Positions 45,886 to 53,999 of a stretch of 64,000 nt of DNA are shown here, one piece after another. A program made the translations under genes and the position numbers. The notes beneath the pieces are model-generated. The model did not search any database. It saw only the letters and a program-made list of their open reading frames with translations, and was not told the origin of the DNA. The stretch is from Streptomyces collinus (GTDB lineage Bacteria > Actinomycetota > Actinomycetes > Streptomycetales > Streptomycetaceae): assembly GCF_031348265.1 (NCBI RefSeq), contig NZ_CP133771.1, positions 4,898,001 to 4,962,000 of the forward strand. The letters are read 5' to 3'. How positions within the stretch are numbered: position 1 is the first letter of the stretch; every line of letters begins with the position of its first letter.

Positions 45886-46121
45886 CAGATCCTCACTCCC
45901 CGGGCGCGGATCCGGGCGACGGCCGCCTCGATCCCGATCGTGTCGACGGTCTTGATCCCCCTGGTGCTGAGCCGGAGCCGGACGTACCGGCCCTCGCTCG
46001 GCAGCCAGTAGCGCTTGGACTGGATGTTGGGGTCGAACCGGCGCGACGTACGCCGGTGCGAGTGCGAGATGCGGTTGCCGAAGCCCGGCTGTGCGCCGGT
46101 CAGCATGCAGTGCGCGGACAT
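45885..46121 (-). CDS. rpmB: 50S ribosomal protein L28, Cys-poor paralogue
   Basis: A 78-residue L28: the conserved start MSAHCMLTGAQPGFGNRISHSHRRTSRRF and the later VRLRLSTRGIKTVD are diagnostic. Only one Cys remains, so it cannot form the CxxC/CxxC zinc site of the other L28 type. ATG 46121 matches the family N-terminus. It is the first gene of a leftward rpmB-rpsN pair and is divergent from rpmG, with a Zur-like palindrome in between. Confidence 0.95.
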   Translation of the reverse strand: MSAHCMLTGAQPGFGNRISHSHRRTSRRFDPNIQSKRYWLPSEGRYVRLRLSTRGIKTVDTIGIEAAVARIRARGVRI

Positions 46122-46152
46122 GGGTGGTGACGTACCTCTCCGTCTCAGGTGA

Positions 46153-46173
46153 TGTAAATGGAATTCATTTTCA
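46153..46173. promoter_or_regulatory. Zur-box-like palindrome between rpmB and rpmG
   Basis: TGTAAATGGAATTCATTTTCA read on the other strand is a TGAAAATG...CATTT-type imperfect palindrome, strikingly AT-rich for this genome. Streptomyces Zur boxes have a TGAAAATNATTTTCA-like core. It lies 32 bp from the rpmB start and 14 bp from the rpmG start, so one Zur dimer pair could repress both directions. Confidence 0.8.
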
Positions 46174-46186
46174 GTAGCATAGCGGC

Positions 46187-46351
46187 ATGGCACGCAACGA
46201 ACTCCGTCCGGTCATCAAGCTCCGGTCCACCGCCGGGACCGGCTTCACCTACGTGACCCGCAAGAACCGCCGCAACGACCCGGACCGACTGACCCTGCGC
46301 AAGTTCGATCCGGTCACCGGCCGCCACGTCGAATTCCGAGAGGAGCGCTGA
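46187..46351 (+). CDS. rpmG: 50S ribosomal protein L33, Cys-free paralogue
   Basis: A 54-residue L33 beginning MARNELRPVIKLRSTAGTG and continuing TYVTRKNRRNDPDRL, then KFDPVTGRHV. No Cys are present, unlike the zinc-ribbon L33. The gene is short and easily missed. It is followed two bases later by the L31 start codon. It is the first gene of a rightward zinc-response operon. Confidence 0.95.
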   Translation: MARNELRPVIKLRSTAGTGFTYVTRKNRRNDPDRLTLRKFDPVTGRHVEFREER

Positions 46352-46353
46352 CC

Positions 46354-46602
46354 ATGCGCGAGGGAATCCACCCGGCGTACGGCCCCGTCGTCTTCCGTGA
46401 CCGTGCCGCGAACTACGCCTTCCTCACCCGCTCGACCATGACGAGCGAGAAGACGATCGAGTGGGAGGACGGCCGGACCTACCCGGTCGTGGACGTCGAG
46501 ATCTCCGACGTCAGCCACCCCTTCTACACCGGCACGGCCCGCGTCCTGGACACCGCAGGCCGCGTGGAGCGCTTCGAGCGCCGGTACGGAAAGAAGGGCT
46601 GA
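46354..46602 (+). CDS. rpmE2: 50S ribosomal protein L31 type B (zinc-independent)
   Basis: An 82-residue type B L31: MREGIHPAYGPVVFRD, then TYPVVDVEISDVSHPFYTG and an ERFERRYG end. The CxxC of type A L31 is absent. GAGGAG at 46340-46345, inside the end of rpmG, serves as its ribosome-binding site. Type B L31 lets the cell release zinc-bound L31 under zinc limitation. Confidence 0.96.
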   Translation: MREGIHPAYGPVVFRDRAANYAFLTRSTMTSEKTIEWEDGRTYPVVDVEISDVSHPFYTGTARVLDTAGRVERFERRYGKKG

Positions 46603-46606
46603 CCCC

Positions 46607-47845
46607 ATGGCTGTGCCTCCTGGGCTCCCCGTCGTGATCGTCGGCGGGCTGCACGCCGATGCCCGCAGGGCGGCCGTCGCGCGGCTGCTCGCCGACGTGC
46701 CCGGCAGCGTCGTCCTCCACCACGACCTCGCGACGGCCGCCGCGGGCACGGTCGTACGGACCATCAGGGACGCCTCCGGCATCCTCGACGCGGGAGAGGC
46801 GCCGCTCGTCAACGACTGCGCCTGCTGCGCCCTGCGCGAGGACCTGGTGCCGGAGCTGGAGCGGCTGCGCGACACCGGCGGCACCCGGCTCGCCGTCGTC
46901 GAACTGTGGGACTCCGTCGAGCCCAAGGCCATGGCCGAGGTCGTCACGGCCGGCGGGCTCACCGTCACCGGCGTGATCACCGCCGTCGACCCGGCCCTGG
47001 TCCTGCCCTACCTCGGCAACGGCGACGACCTGGCCGACGGCGGTCTCGCCGCCGCGGCCACCGACCAGCGCACGGTCGCCGACACCTTCGCGCGCCAGCT
47101 GGAGTACGCCCCCGTCCTCGCGGTCGCCGATTCCCCGGAGGCCGACGACGAGGACCGCGAGCTGCTCGCGCAACTGCACCCGACGGCCCGCCAGGTGCGC
47201 ATCGGACAGGACCTCCCCGCCGAACCGGCGGAAACGGCCGGACCGATCGCCCCGGCGCAACCGTCCGGCGACGGCCTGACCGTGCCGACCCCGCGCCGGC
47301 GTGCGCTCTCCCCCCTGGCCCAGGCCGCCCTGGCCGGTTTCGACGTCGAGGCGGCCGCCGCCGCCCAGCACCCGGCCTGTGCCCTGCTCCCCGCCGAGGC
47401 CGACGCGCACGGCGTCTCCACCCTGGTGTGGAGCATGCGGCGCCCCTTCCACCCGGAGCGGCTGTACGCAGCGCTGGAGGACCTGACCTGCGCGGCCGCC
47501 CGCAGCCGGGGCCGGTTCTGGCTCGCCGACAAGCCCGACACGCTGTTCCACTGGGACGCGGCGGGCGGGGCGCTGTGCGTGGAGAGCACGGGCCCGTGGC
47601 TGGCCTCCCTGCCGGACGCGGCCTGGGACATGGTCCCGCCGGTGCGCCGGGCCGCTGCCGCGCTGGACTGGCACCCCGAGCACGGCGACCGCTGCCAGCA
47701 CCTCGTCTTCACCTCGCCCGGCCTCGACCGGGACGGCCTGGAGCGGCTGCTGGAGTCCTGCCTGCTGACCGACGCGGAGTACGCCGCCGGGCCCGACGCC
47801 TGGCAGCGGCTGCCGCACGCCTTCGACACCCTCCTGGAGGTCTGA
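46607..47845 (+). CDS. CobW/ZNG-type zinc metallochaperone homologue lacking Walker A
   Basis: A 412-residue COG0523-family protein. The metal-binding CxCC motif is present as NDCACCALRED (about 67-77), as are a CobW_C-like domain (about 270-410) and a WSMRRPFHPERLY segment. Where functional members have a GxxGxGKTT P-loop, this protein reads VVIVGGLHADARRAAVARLL, with no Gly-Lys-Ser/Thr, so GTP hydrolysis by the usual mechanism is doubtful. It lies between rpmE2 and rpsR in the zinc operon, four bases after rpmE2, so zinc delivery or sensing under starvation is the likely role. Confidence 0.9.
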   Translation: MAVPPGLPVVIVGGLHADARRAAVARLLADVPGSVVLHHDLATAAAGTVVRTIRDASGILDAGEAPLVNDCACCALREDLVPELERLRDTGGTRLAVVELWDSVEPKAMAEVVTAGGLTVTGVITAVDPALVLPYLGNGDDLADGGLAAAATDQRTVADTFARQLEYAPVLAVADSPEADDEDRELLAQLHPTARQVRIGQDLPAEPAETAGPIAPAQPSGDGLTVPTPRRRALSPLAQAALAGFDVEAAAAAQHPACALLPAEADAHGVSTLVWSMRRPFHPERLYAALEDLTCAAARSRGRFWLADKPDTLFHWDAAGGALCVESTGPWLASLPDAAWDMVPPVRRAAAALDWHPEHGDRCQHLVFTSPGLDRDGLERLLESCLLTDAEYAAGPDAWQRLPHAFDTLLEV

Positions 47846-47851
47846 CCCCTC

Positions 47852-48085
47852 ATGCCGCGCAAGCCCGAACGCAAGCCCGCCAAGAACCGGCCCAACCCCC
47901 TGGACCAGGCCGGGATCACGTACATCGACTACAAGGACACCGACCTGCTGCGGAAGTTCATCTCCGACCGCGGCAAGATCCGCAGCCGCCGCGTCACCCG
48001 GGTGTCGTCCCAGCAGCAACGCCAACTGGCCAGGGCCATCAAGAACGCCCGCGAGATGGCACTGCTCCCGTACACCACCCGCTGA
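47852..48085 (+). CDS. rpsR: 30S ribosomal protein S18, Cys-free paralogue
   Basis: A 77-residue S18 with the core ITYIDYKDTDLLRKFISDRGKI and RRVTRVSSQQQRQL, and no Cys. It is the last recognisable gene of the zinc-response operon, six bases after the CobW-type gene. Confidence 0.95.
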   Translation: MPRKPERKPAKNRPNPLDQAGITYIDYKDTDLLRKFISDRGKIRSRRVTRVSSQQQRQLARAIKNAREMALLPYTTR

Positions 48086-48928
48086 TCCCCCTCCGCCGTC
48101 CCGCCCCGCCCCGAACGAAGCCCTCCACCCGTGACCGGGCCCCGGCCATGCCTTGACGCCTGGGGGGCGGAGGGCCCGGCCCCTACCCTGACGCCCCGAG
48201 GCCGGAGGTCCCGGCCCCCACCCTGACGCCCCGGACTCCGCCGGGGCCTGCTGCATGCGGCCGGCCCCGGGCGGGGCGTCGACGCCCCTGGCCGCGGCGG
48301 CCGCCGGGCACAGCCGCCCGCCGCCGACGCACCCGCACCCACGCCCGCACTCGCACTCGCACTCGCACTCGCACCCGCACTCGCACCCGCACTCGGGTGA
48401 GGTTCCCCACGCTTGACGGACGGGGACCCTCCGGCGCACGGCGTGCCGACTCCGTCGGCCGGCCGGCCCCGTGGTCCGCCCCGGGCGCCCCGGACCGGGC
48501 CGGACGCCGGCCGGGGTGGGCACCCGGAGGCCGTCGGCCGGAGTGGGGCGCGCAGGTTGACGGGGCCGGAAGCCGGGGCGTGGGGTCCGGCGATGGTCCG
48601 AGCGGCGCACCGGTCACAGGGACGACCCCGGCCTGCTGCGACCGTCCTATTTCTCCCCGTCCCCGCAGGCCGCGGCCGTCTTCCGGATGCGGGTCGGCCG
48701 GTCGAACGGCCGCCTTGGGGCCCCGCGCCTCAGCTCCCGGTTCTCCGGCGCGGCCCCCGCCGGGCCCCTCGTCGCGCCGCCGACCGGATGCTCCGCCTCC
48801 ACCGGACCTCCGCCGAACCCACCGACTTCGTCGCAGGCCGCGGGGAACGAGAGGTGCGGCCAAGCCGTCAAACAGTCAAGAACTTCGGTCAAGCGCTCGT
48901 CAAAGCTGTAACCGCGGGACCACCCCGC
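48086..48928. repeat. Non-coding GC-rich stretch with two repeat tracts
   Basis: No supported gene lies between rpsR and the DUF397 promoter. It holds direct repeats of CCGGCCCCTACCCTGACGCC type (about 48160-48235) and a hexanucleotide microsatellite of CACTCG/CACCCG units (48330-48397). Long open frames here translate to Arg/Pro/Gly-rich sequence with no family resemblance. Confidence 0.6.
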
Positions 48929-48975
48929 GTGCACGTGCATCTGCCCATGCATCTGCACATGAACAGGGCTATGAT
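48929..48975 (+). promoter_or_regulatory. Hexamer-repeat element plus TATGAT -10 box for the DUF397 gene
   Basis: From 48929 to 48964 the sequence reads as six consecutive hexamers, five of NTGCAY-like form (GTGCAC, GTGCAT, CTGCCC and so on). TATGAT at 48970-48975 is a good -10, so the repeats cover the -35 region. About 25 bp of this element recur in inverse orientation at 49962-49991 before the ATPase gene. Confidence 0.65.
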
Positions 48976-49037
48976 CCGGGTCAGTTGACCACTGCATCAA
49001 TGGCCACACCAGCCAGTGCACCACCGGGGAGCGACCT

Positions 49038-49280
49038 GTGGACCACGACGCGTACAACGGTATGGCGGCCGCCGGGCTGCATGGTGTGGCCTGGCAGAAG
49101 AGCCGGCACAGCAACTCGCAGGGCTCGTGCGTGGAGTTCGCCCGGCTGCCGGGCGGAGACGTCGCCGTCCGCAACTCACGCTTCCCCGACGGCCCCGCCC
49201 TGGTCTACACCCGTGCGGAGATCGAGGCCATGCTGCTGGGCGTGAAGGACGGCGAGTTCGACCACCTGGTGGGTGGCTGA
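49038..49280 (+). CDS. DUF397-domain protein (Scr2/AbaA-orf type)
   Basis: An 80-residue DUF397 protein: VAWQKSRHSNSQGSCVEFARLPGGDVAVRNSR is the standard signature. The GTG has GGGGAG upstream. In Streptomyces these small proteins are encoded beside WhiJ-type HTH proteins and anti-sigma-like ATPases, as here, and modulate development and antibiotic production. They probably work as partners, possibly toxin- or antitoxin-like, of the HTH protein. Confidence 0.93.
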   Translation: MDHDAYNGMAAAGLHGVAWQKSRHSNSQGSCVEFARLPGGDVAVRNSRFPDGPALVYTRAEIEAMLLGVKDGEFDHLVGG

Positions 49281-49321
49281 CGATCCGACAGCCCCCGTCG
49301 CAAAGGGGGTAATCGGCACTT

Positions 49322-49373
49322 TACGCGCGGTAACGCGCGTAGAACCGCGACGCGAGAGAGCGCCGCGGTTTCT
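49322..49373. terminator. Twin-hairpin bidirectional terminator
   Basis: TACGCGCG-GTAA-CGCGCGTA (49322-49341) is a perfect 8-bp stem closed by a GNRA tetraloop. A second hairpin pairs AGAACCGCG (about 49341) with CGCGGTTTCT (about 49365). They separate the convergent DUF397 and ATPase genes. Confidence 0.8.
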
Positions 49374-49888
49374 CATTCCCCGTTCGGCCGCGAACCGGTC
49401 CGCGGCAGCCGGAACAGCGCCCAGACCACCTTGCCGTCGAGCGCGCCCGCGAGCGGATGCCAGCCCCAGCTGTCGCTGAAGGAGTCGACGAGGAACAGTC
49501 CGCGGCCCGACTCGGCCGAGAAGTCGTCGGCCTCCCGGGTCACCGGGCTGTCGTGACTGGGGTCGCGCACCGCGCACACCAGCCGCTCGGTCCACCGCAT
49601 CAGGTGCAGCCGCACGGGAGGCTCACGGCCGTTGCCGCAGACGCCGTTCGCCGGCAGCCCGTGCCGCAGGGCGTTGGTGACGAGCTCCGAGACCACCAGG
49701 CAGACGTCGTCGAACCGGTCGCCCATGTCCCACTGGTCGAGGGTTCTGCGGGTGAACTGCCGTGCCTCGCGCACCGCTTCGTAGCGGGCGGGCAGAGCGC
49801 AGGAGGCGGCGTCGGACACGGCCGCGGGGTCCAGCGGCGGAAGGCCCTGCCGTAACGGCTCGAGCATGGTCGATCCATTCGTCCCCAT
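49373..49888 (-). CDS. Anti-sigma-factor-like GHKL ATPase (RsbW/Scr3 type)
   Basis: About 171 residues from ATG 49888, which has GGGAG eight bases upstream. It is a single HATPase_c-type domain: N-box VSELVTNALRHG and G1/G2 region SGRGLFLVDSFSDSWGW. Streptomyces encode many such SpoIIAB/RsbW-like ATPases; those beside DUF397 and WhiJ-type genes form a recurring three-gene set. It is divergent from the WhiJ-like gene and convergent with the DUF397 gene. Confidence 0.9.
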   Translation of the reverse strand: MGTNGSTMLEPLRQGLPPLDPAAVSDAASCALPARYEAVREARQFTRRTLDQWDMGDRFDDVCLVVSELVTNALRHGLPANGVCGNGREPPVRLHLMRWTERLVCAVRDPSHDSPVTREADDFSAESGRGLFLVDSFSDSWGWHPLAGALDGKVVWALFRLPRTGSRPNGE

Positions 49889-49961
49889 GCGAGGCACTCC
49901 CGGGAATTCGCGGTCGGTGCGATGCAGCGGTGGTGCGGGACCATGGTTTCGGATGCGTACA

Positions 49962-49991
49962 GCAGATGCAAGGGCAGATGCACGTGCAGGT
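49962..49991 (-). promoter_or_regulatory. Hexamer-repeat element upstream of the ATPase gene
   Basis: On the minus strand this is nearly the same run of TGCAY hexamers found at 48929 (CTGCAC, GTGCAT, CTGCCC, TTGCAT, CTGCTG), oriented toward the ATPase gene. The remainder of the 307-bp gap 49889-50195 shows no ORF and must also hold the WhiJ-like promoter. Confidence 0.65.
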
Positions 49992-50195
49992 GACCGGAAT
50001 GAGTCGTCCCGTACCGCTTGTTGGTCAATTTTTCCGTCATCTTCGTGTCCCTCTTTGGCCGTTCACTTGCCCTCTTCTTGCTCCCGCGCACGAGCGTCGA
50101 CCGTCTCGATTCCGTTTCCGTAACCGGACGAGTACTGCTCGGAGTGTTTTAGTGGCAGACTGCGGCCCCTGAAGACGTTGGGGAGGCTGGCGAAC

Positions 50196-51056
50196 GTGAG
50201 CGCGGGAGAGCCGGGATCGGTGGTGCGGCGCATGCTGCTCGGATCACAACTCAGGCGACTGCGTGAGGCGCGGGGCATCACGCGCGAGGCGGCGGGCTAC
50301 TCGATCCGCGCCTCCGAGTCGAAGATCAGCCGGATGGAGCTGGGCCGGGTGAGCTTCAAGACCAGAGACGTCGAGGACCTGCTGACCCTGTACGGCATCA
50401 CGGACGAGCAGGAGCGCGCCTCCCTGCTGTCCCTGGCCAAAGAGGCCAACGTCGCGGGCTGGTGGCACAGTTACTCGGACGTGCTGCCCAGCTGGTTCCC
50501 GACCTACGTCGGCCTGGAGGGCGCCGCCTCGCTGATCCGTGCGTACGAGGTGCAGTTCGTGCACGGCCTGCTGCAGACCGAGGCGTACGCCCACGCGGTG
50601 GTCCGGCGCGGCATGCAGGGCGCGAGCGAGGCCGATGTCGAGCGCCGCGTGGCACTGCGGCTGGAGCGCCAGAAGTACCTCGTCGACGAGCGCGCGCCCG
50701 ACTTCCACATCATCCTGGACGAGGCCGCCCTGCGCCGCCCCTACGGCGACCGCACGGTGATGCGGGGACAGCTCCAGCACCTCATCGACATCTCCGAGCG
50801 GCCCAACGTACGGCTTCAGGTGGTGCCGTTCAGCCTCGGCGGCCACTCCGGCGAGAGTGGCGCGTTCACGATCCTCAGCTTCCCGGAGTCCGACCTCTCG
50901 GACGTCGTCTACCTGGAGCAGCTCACCAGCGCGCTGTACCTGGACAAGGCCGAGGACGTCGCCCAGTACGAGAAGGCGCTCAAGGAGCTGCAGAGCGACA
51001 GCCCGGGCCCTTCGGAGAGCCGGGACCTTCTGCGGGGCCTGCTCCAGCTCTCCTGA
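50196..51056 (+). CDS. WhiJ/Scr1-type XRE regulator with DUF5753 domain
   Basis: About 286 residues from GTG 50196, with GGGGAGG at 50180-50186. An N-terminal XRE HTH (LRRLREARGITREAAGYSIRASESKISRMELG) is followed by the DUF5753 effector domain (SWFPTYVGLEGAASLIRAYE, VHGLLQTEAYAHAV, HIILDEAALRR, LQVVPFSLGGHSG). This is the family of WhiJ, a developmental regulator. It most likely binds the repeat elements shared by the neighbouring ATPase and DUF397 promoters. Confidence 0.93.
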   Translation: MSAGEPGSVVRRMLLGSQLRRLREARGITREAAGYSIRASESKISRMELGRVSFKTRDVEDLLTLYGITDEQERASLLSLAKEANVAGWWHSYSDVLPSWFPTYVGLEGAASLIRAYEVQFVHGLLQTEAYAHAVVRRGMQGASEADVERRVALRLERQKYLVDERAPDFHIILDEAALRRPYGDRTVMRGQLQHLIDISERPNVRLQVVPFSLGGHSGESGAFTILSFPESDLSDVVYLEQLTSALYLDKAEDVAQYEKALKELQSDSPGPSESRDLLRGLLQLS

Positions 51057-51152
51057 AGTACTCCTCCAACTCTCCTGAAACACAAGTACGATGACGTGTG
51101 ATCAGATCGTGAAGGCGCGATCAGAGGTCTGCCAGGGATCGAGGGATCACAC

Positions 51153-52616
51153 ATGTCGTCGTCCTACTTCACCGACCTTGCACAGCAGTACATCGACGGT
51201 GAGTGGCGCCCGGGTACCGGCTCCTGGGACATCATCGACTTCAACCCGTACGACGACGAGAAGCTGGCGTCGATCACCATAGCCACGGTCGACCAGGTCG
51301 ATCAGGCGTACCGGGCGGCGGCCCGCGCCCAGAAGCAGTGGGCCGCGACCAACCCCTACGCCCGCCGTGCGGTCTTCGAGAAGGCGCTGCGCCTGATCGA
51401 GGAGCGCGAGGCCGAGATCTCCGAGGCCATCATCGCCGAGCTCGGCGGCACCCGTCTGAAGGCCGCCTTCGAGCTGCACCTCGCCAAGGAGTTCCTGCGC
51501 GAGGCGGTCCATCTGGCCCTGGCTCCCGAGGGCCGGATCATCCCCTCGCCGGTGGACGGCAAGGAGAACCGCGTCTACCGCGTGCCGGTCGGTGTCGTGG
51601 GCGTGATCAGCCCCTTCAACTTCCCCTTCCTGCTGTCGATCAAGTCCGTCGCCCCGGCGCTCGCGCTCGGCAACGCCGTGGTGCTCAAGCCGCACCAGAA
51701 CACGCCGATCGTCGGCGGCTCCCTGGTCGCGAAGATCTTCGAGGACGCGGGGCTGCCCGGCGGACTGCTGAACGTGCTCATCACCGACATCGCCGAGATC
51801 GGCGACGCCTTCCTGGAGCACCCGGTCCCCAAGGTCATCTCCTTCACCGGCTCCGACGCGGTCGGCCGGCACGTGGCGACCGTCTGCGCCCGGATGTTCA
51901 AGCGCTCCGTCCTCGAACTGGGCGGCAACAGCGCGCTGGTGGTCCTCGACGACGCCGACATCGACTACGCGGTCGACGCGGCCGTCTTCAGCCGGTACGT
52001 CCACCAGGGTCAGGTCTGCATGGCCGCCAACCGGGTCCTCGTCGACCGGTCGGTGGCGGACGAGTTCACCGAGAAGTTCGTCGCCAAGGTGAAGACCCTC
52101 AAGGCGGGCGACCCGCGCGACCCGGAGACCGTCATCGGCCCGGTCATCAACTCCTCCCAGGCGGACGCCGTCTCCGGTGTGGTCGAGCAGGCCCTCGCCG
52201 AGGGCGCCACGGCCCTGGTGCGCGGCGGACGGACCGACAACCTCGTCGAGCCGTCCGTGCTGACGGACCTCCCCGCCGACTCGGCGCTGCTCAAGCAGGA
52301 GGTCTTCGGGCCGGTCGCGTTCCTCGTCCCGTTCGACGGCGAGGACGAGGCCGTACGCCTCGTCAACGACACCCCGTACGGCCTGAGCGGTGCCGTCCAC
52401 ACCGGGACCATCGAGCGCGGCGTCGCCTTCGCCAAGCAGATCGACACGGGCATGTTCCATGTGAACGACGGCACCGTGCACGACGAGCCGATCGTCCCCT
52501 TCGGCGGTGAGAAGCACTCGGGCATCGGCCGGCTCAACGGCGACACGATGCTGGACTCGTTCACCACGACCAAGTGGATCTCGGTGCAGCACGGCCGCAG
52601 CGGCTTCCCGTTCTAG
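51153..52616 (+). CDS. NAD(P)-dependent aldehyde dehydrogenase
   Basis: A 487-residue ALDH. The catalytic Cys is in GQVCMAANR and the general-base Glu in LELGGNSALVV; cofactor-site motifs SPFNFPF and FTGSDAVGRH are intact. The PFNFPFLLS and ALALGNAVVLKPHQ pattern resembles benzaldehyde/vanillin-type dehydrogenases, but the substrate cannot be fixed from sequence. It is monocistronic: a strong hairpin follows its stop. Confidence 0.93.
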   Translation: MSSSYFTDLAQQYIDGEWRPGTGSWDIIDFNPYDDEKLASITIATVDQVDQAYRAAARAQKQWAATNPYARRAVFEKALRLIEEREAEISEAIIAELGGTRLKAAFELHLAKEFLREAVHLALAPEGRIIPSPVDGKENRVYRVPVGVVGVISPFNFPFLLSIKSVAPALALGNAVVLKPHQNTPIVGGSLVAKIFEDAGLPGGLLNVLITDIAEIGDAFLEHPVPKVISFTGSDAVGRHVATVCARMFKRSVLELGGNSALVVLDDADIDYAVDAAVFSRYVHQGQVCMAANRVLVDRSVADEFTEKFVAKVKTLKAGDPRDPETVIGPVINSSQADAVSGVVEQALAEGATALVRGGRTDNLVEPSVLTDLPADSALLKQEVFGPVAFLVPFDGEDEAVRLVNDTPYGLSGAVHTGTIERGVAFAKQIDTGMFHVNDGTVHDEPIVPFGGEKHSGIGRLNGDTMLDSFTTTKWISVQHGRSGFPF

Positions 52617-52630
52617 ATCTCGTACGCCCC

Positions 52631-52667
52631 CGGACCCTTGCGGACAGAACCTGACCGCAAGGGTCCG
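52631..52667. terminator. Rho-independent-style hairpin after the aldehyde dehydrogenase
   Basis: A perfect 13-bp stem, CGGACCCTTGCGG at 52631-52643 with its complement at 52655-52667 and an 11-nt loop, 14 bp after the stop. There is no clear T-tract, as is common in Streptomyces. Confidence 0.85.
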
Positions 52668-52722
52668 TAGCTTGGTCGGTGTCAGGGGGAAAGGCCCCCG
52701 GACCCGGCGAAAGGCGGCGGTC

Positions 52723-53274
52723 ATGGTCATGCACGTTCCGGCGGAGGCACACGGCGACGAGCGCGGGGCGCTCCTGGCCTTCATCGCCGAGCAGCGCGGC
52801 GGCGTTCGCCGGGCGGTGCTCGGGCTGACGGACGAGCAGGCGGGCTCCCGCCCCAGCGCCAGTGAGCTGTCCCTCGCCGGGCTGGTCAAGCACGTCGCCG
52901 AGGTCGAGCAGATGTGGATCTCCCTGGCCAAGGGCGAGCCGCCGGCCGTCGTGCGGGACCAGAGCAACTGGCACGAGTGCTTCCGGCTGGTCGAGGGCGA
53001 GACGGTCGCGTCGCAGCTGGCGTACTGGGAGAAGGTCGCCGCCGAGACGGAGGCGTACATCCGCTCGGTGCCCAGCCTCGACGACACCTTCGCGCTGCCC
53101 GCCCAGCCCTGGTTCCCGCCGGACGGCCGGGTCTCGCACCGCTGGCTCTGCCTGCACCTGATCCGCGAGACGGCCCGGCACGCCGGTCACGCCGACGTCA
53201 TCCGCGAGTCGCTCGACGGCCGGACGGCATTCGAGCTGGTGGCCGAGGAACAGCGGGTGGTGGCCGAGGCATAG
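52723..53274 (+). CDS. DinB/DUF664-family protein
   Basis: A 183-residue four-helix DinB-like protein of the DUF664 kind. His residues that bind metal in the family are visible in LVKHVAEVE, in SHRWLCLHLIRETARHAGHADVIRE and around NWHECF. Such proteins include mycothiol- or bacillithiol-dependent transferases, so a thiol-linked detoxification role is possible. AAAGG precedes ATG 52723; ATG 52729 is also plausible. The PadR gene starts 10 bp after its stop. Confidence 0.87.
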   Translation: MVMHVPAEAHGDERGALLAFIAEQRGGVRRAVLGLTDEQAGSRPSASELSLAGLVKHVAEVEQMWISLAKGEPPAVVRDQSNWHECFRLVEGETVASQLAYWEKVAAETEAYIRSVPSLDDTFALPAQPWFPPDGRVSHRWLCLHLIRETARHAGHADVIRESLDGRTAFELVAEEQRVVAEA

Positions 53275-53284
53275 CCTTGGCCGC

Positions 53285-53926
53285 ATGTCAACGATCCGCC
53301 TCCTCGTGCTCGGCGCGGTCCGCATGCACGGCCGGGCCCACGGCTACCAGGTGCGCAACGACCTGGAGTACTGGGGCGCGCACGAGTGGTCCACCGCCAA
53401 GCCCGGCTCGATCTATCACGCGCTGAAGCAGATGGCGAAGCAAGGACTGCTGCACGCGCACGAGATCGCCCCGTCCACGGCCGGCGGACCGCCGCGCACG
53501 GAGTACGAGATCACCGGGCCGGGGACCGAGGAGTACTTCCGGCTGCTGCGGGAGGCGCTGGTCACCTACGACCAGCGCGGGGACCTGAAGACGGCCGCCG
53601 TCGGCTTCGTCGTCGACCTGCCGCGGGCGGAGGCGGTCGCGCTGCTGAAGGAGCGGACCCTGCGGATCGAGCAGTGGCGCACCTCCGTCCTGGAGCACTA
53701 CGTGCCCGAGGAGGGTCCCGGGCAGCTCGGGCACATCGGCGAGATCATGAACATGTGGGTCCACACGGCCGACTCCGAGGCCGAGTGGACCCGCGGTCTC
53801 ATCGAGCGCGTCGAGGGCGGCGCCTACACCTTCGCCGACGAGGGCGACCCGTTCGTCGGGGTCCTGGCCCCGGGCGAGGAGAACCCCTACGCGACGGGGG
53901 AGCGGCATCCCGGGGACGACCACTAA
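53285..53926 (+). CDS. PadR-family repressor
   Basis: A 213-residue PadR-type protein. The winged helix spans about 1-85 (LLVLGAVRMHGRAHGYQVRNDL, SIYHALKQMAKQGLL, EYEITGPGTEEYF) and the C-terminal helical dimerisation domain about 95-180. It is directly followed by an ABC drug transporter whose promoter carries two copies of a TCAAGTTTGA palindrome, the probable binding site. It likely represses the transporter until a drug binds. Confidence 0.93.
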   Translation: MSTIRLLVLGAVRMHGRAHGYQVRNDLEYWGAHEWSTAKPGSIYHALKQMAKQGLLHAHEIAPSTAGGPPRTEYEITGPGTEEYFRLLREALVTYDQRGDLKTAAVGFVVDLPRAEAVALLKERTLRIEQWRTSVLEHYVPEEGPGQLGHIGEIMNMWVHTADSEAEWTRGLIERVEGGAYTFADEGDPFVGVLAPGEENPYATGERHPGDDH

Positions 53927-53985
53927 TCAAGTTTGACGAATGACTGGGGCGGGGTTACCTTCGAGCTTGTAGTCAAGTTTGACTA
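53927..53985 (+). promoter_or_regulatory. Promoter and twin PadR-type operators of the drug ABC transporter
   Basis: TTGACG (53933-53938) and TACCTT (53956-53961) form a promoter with 17-bp spacing. One TCAAGTTTGA palindrome (53927-53936) overlaps the -35. A longer copy, TAGTCAAGTTTGACTA (53970-53985), covers the expected start site. This arrangement fits repression by the adjacent PadR protein. Confidence 0.75.
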
Positions 53986-53999
53986 GATGGGGAGGCTCA

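Noticed and set aside
48397..48988. Several overlapping ORFs of 190-280 codons upstream of the DUF397 gene
   Set aside because: Low-complexity Arg/Pro/Gly translations, no ribosome-binding sites, and they run through the microsatellite and promoter element.
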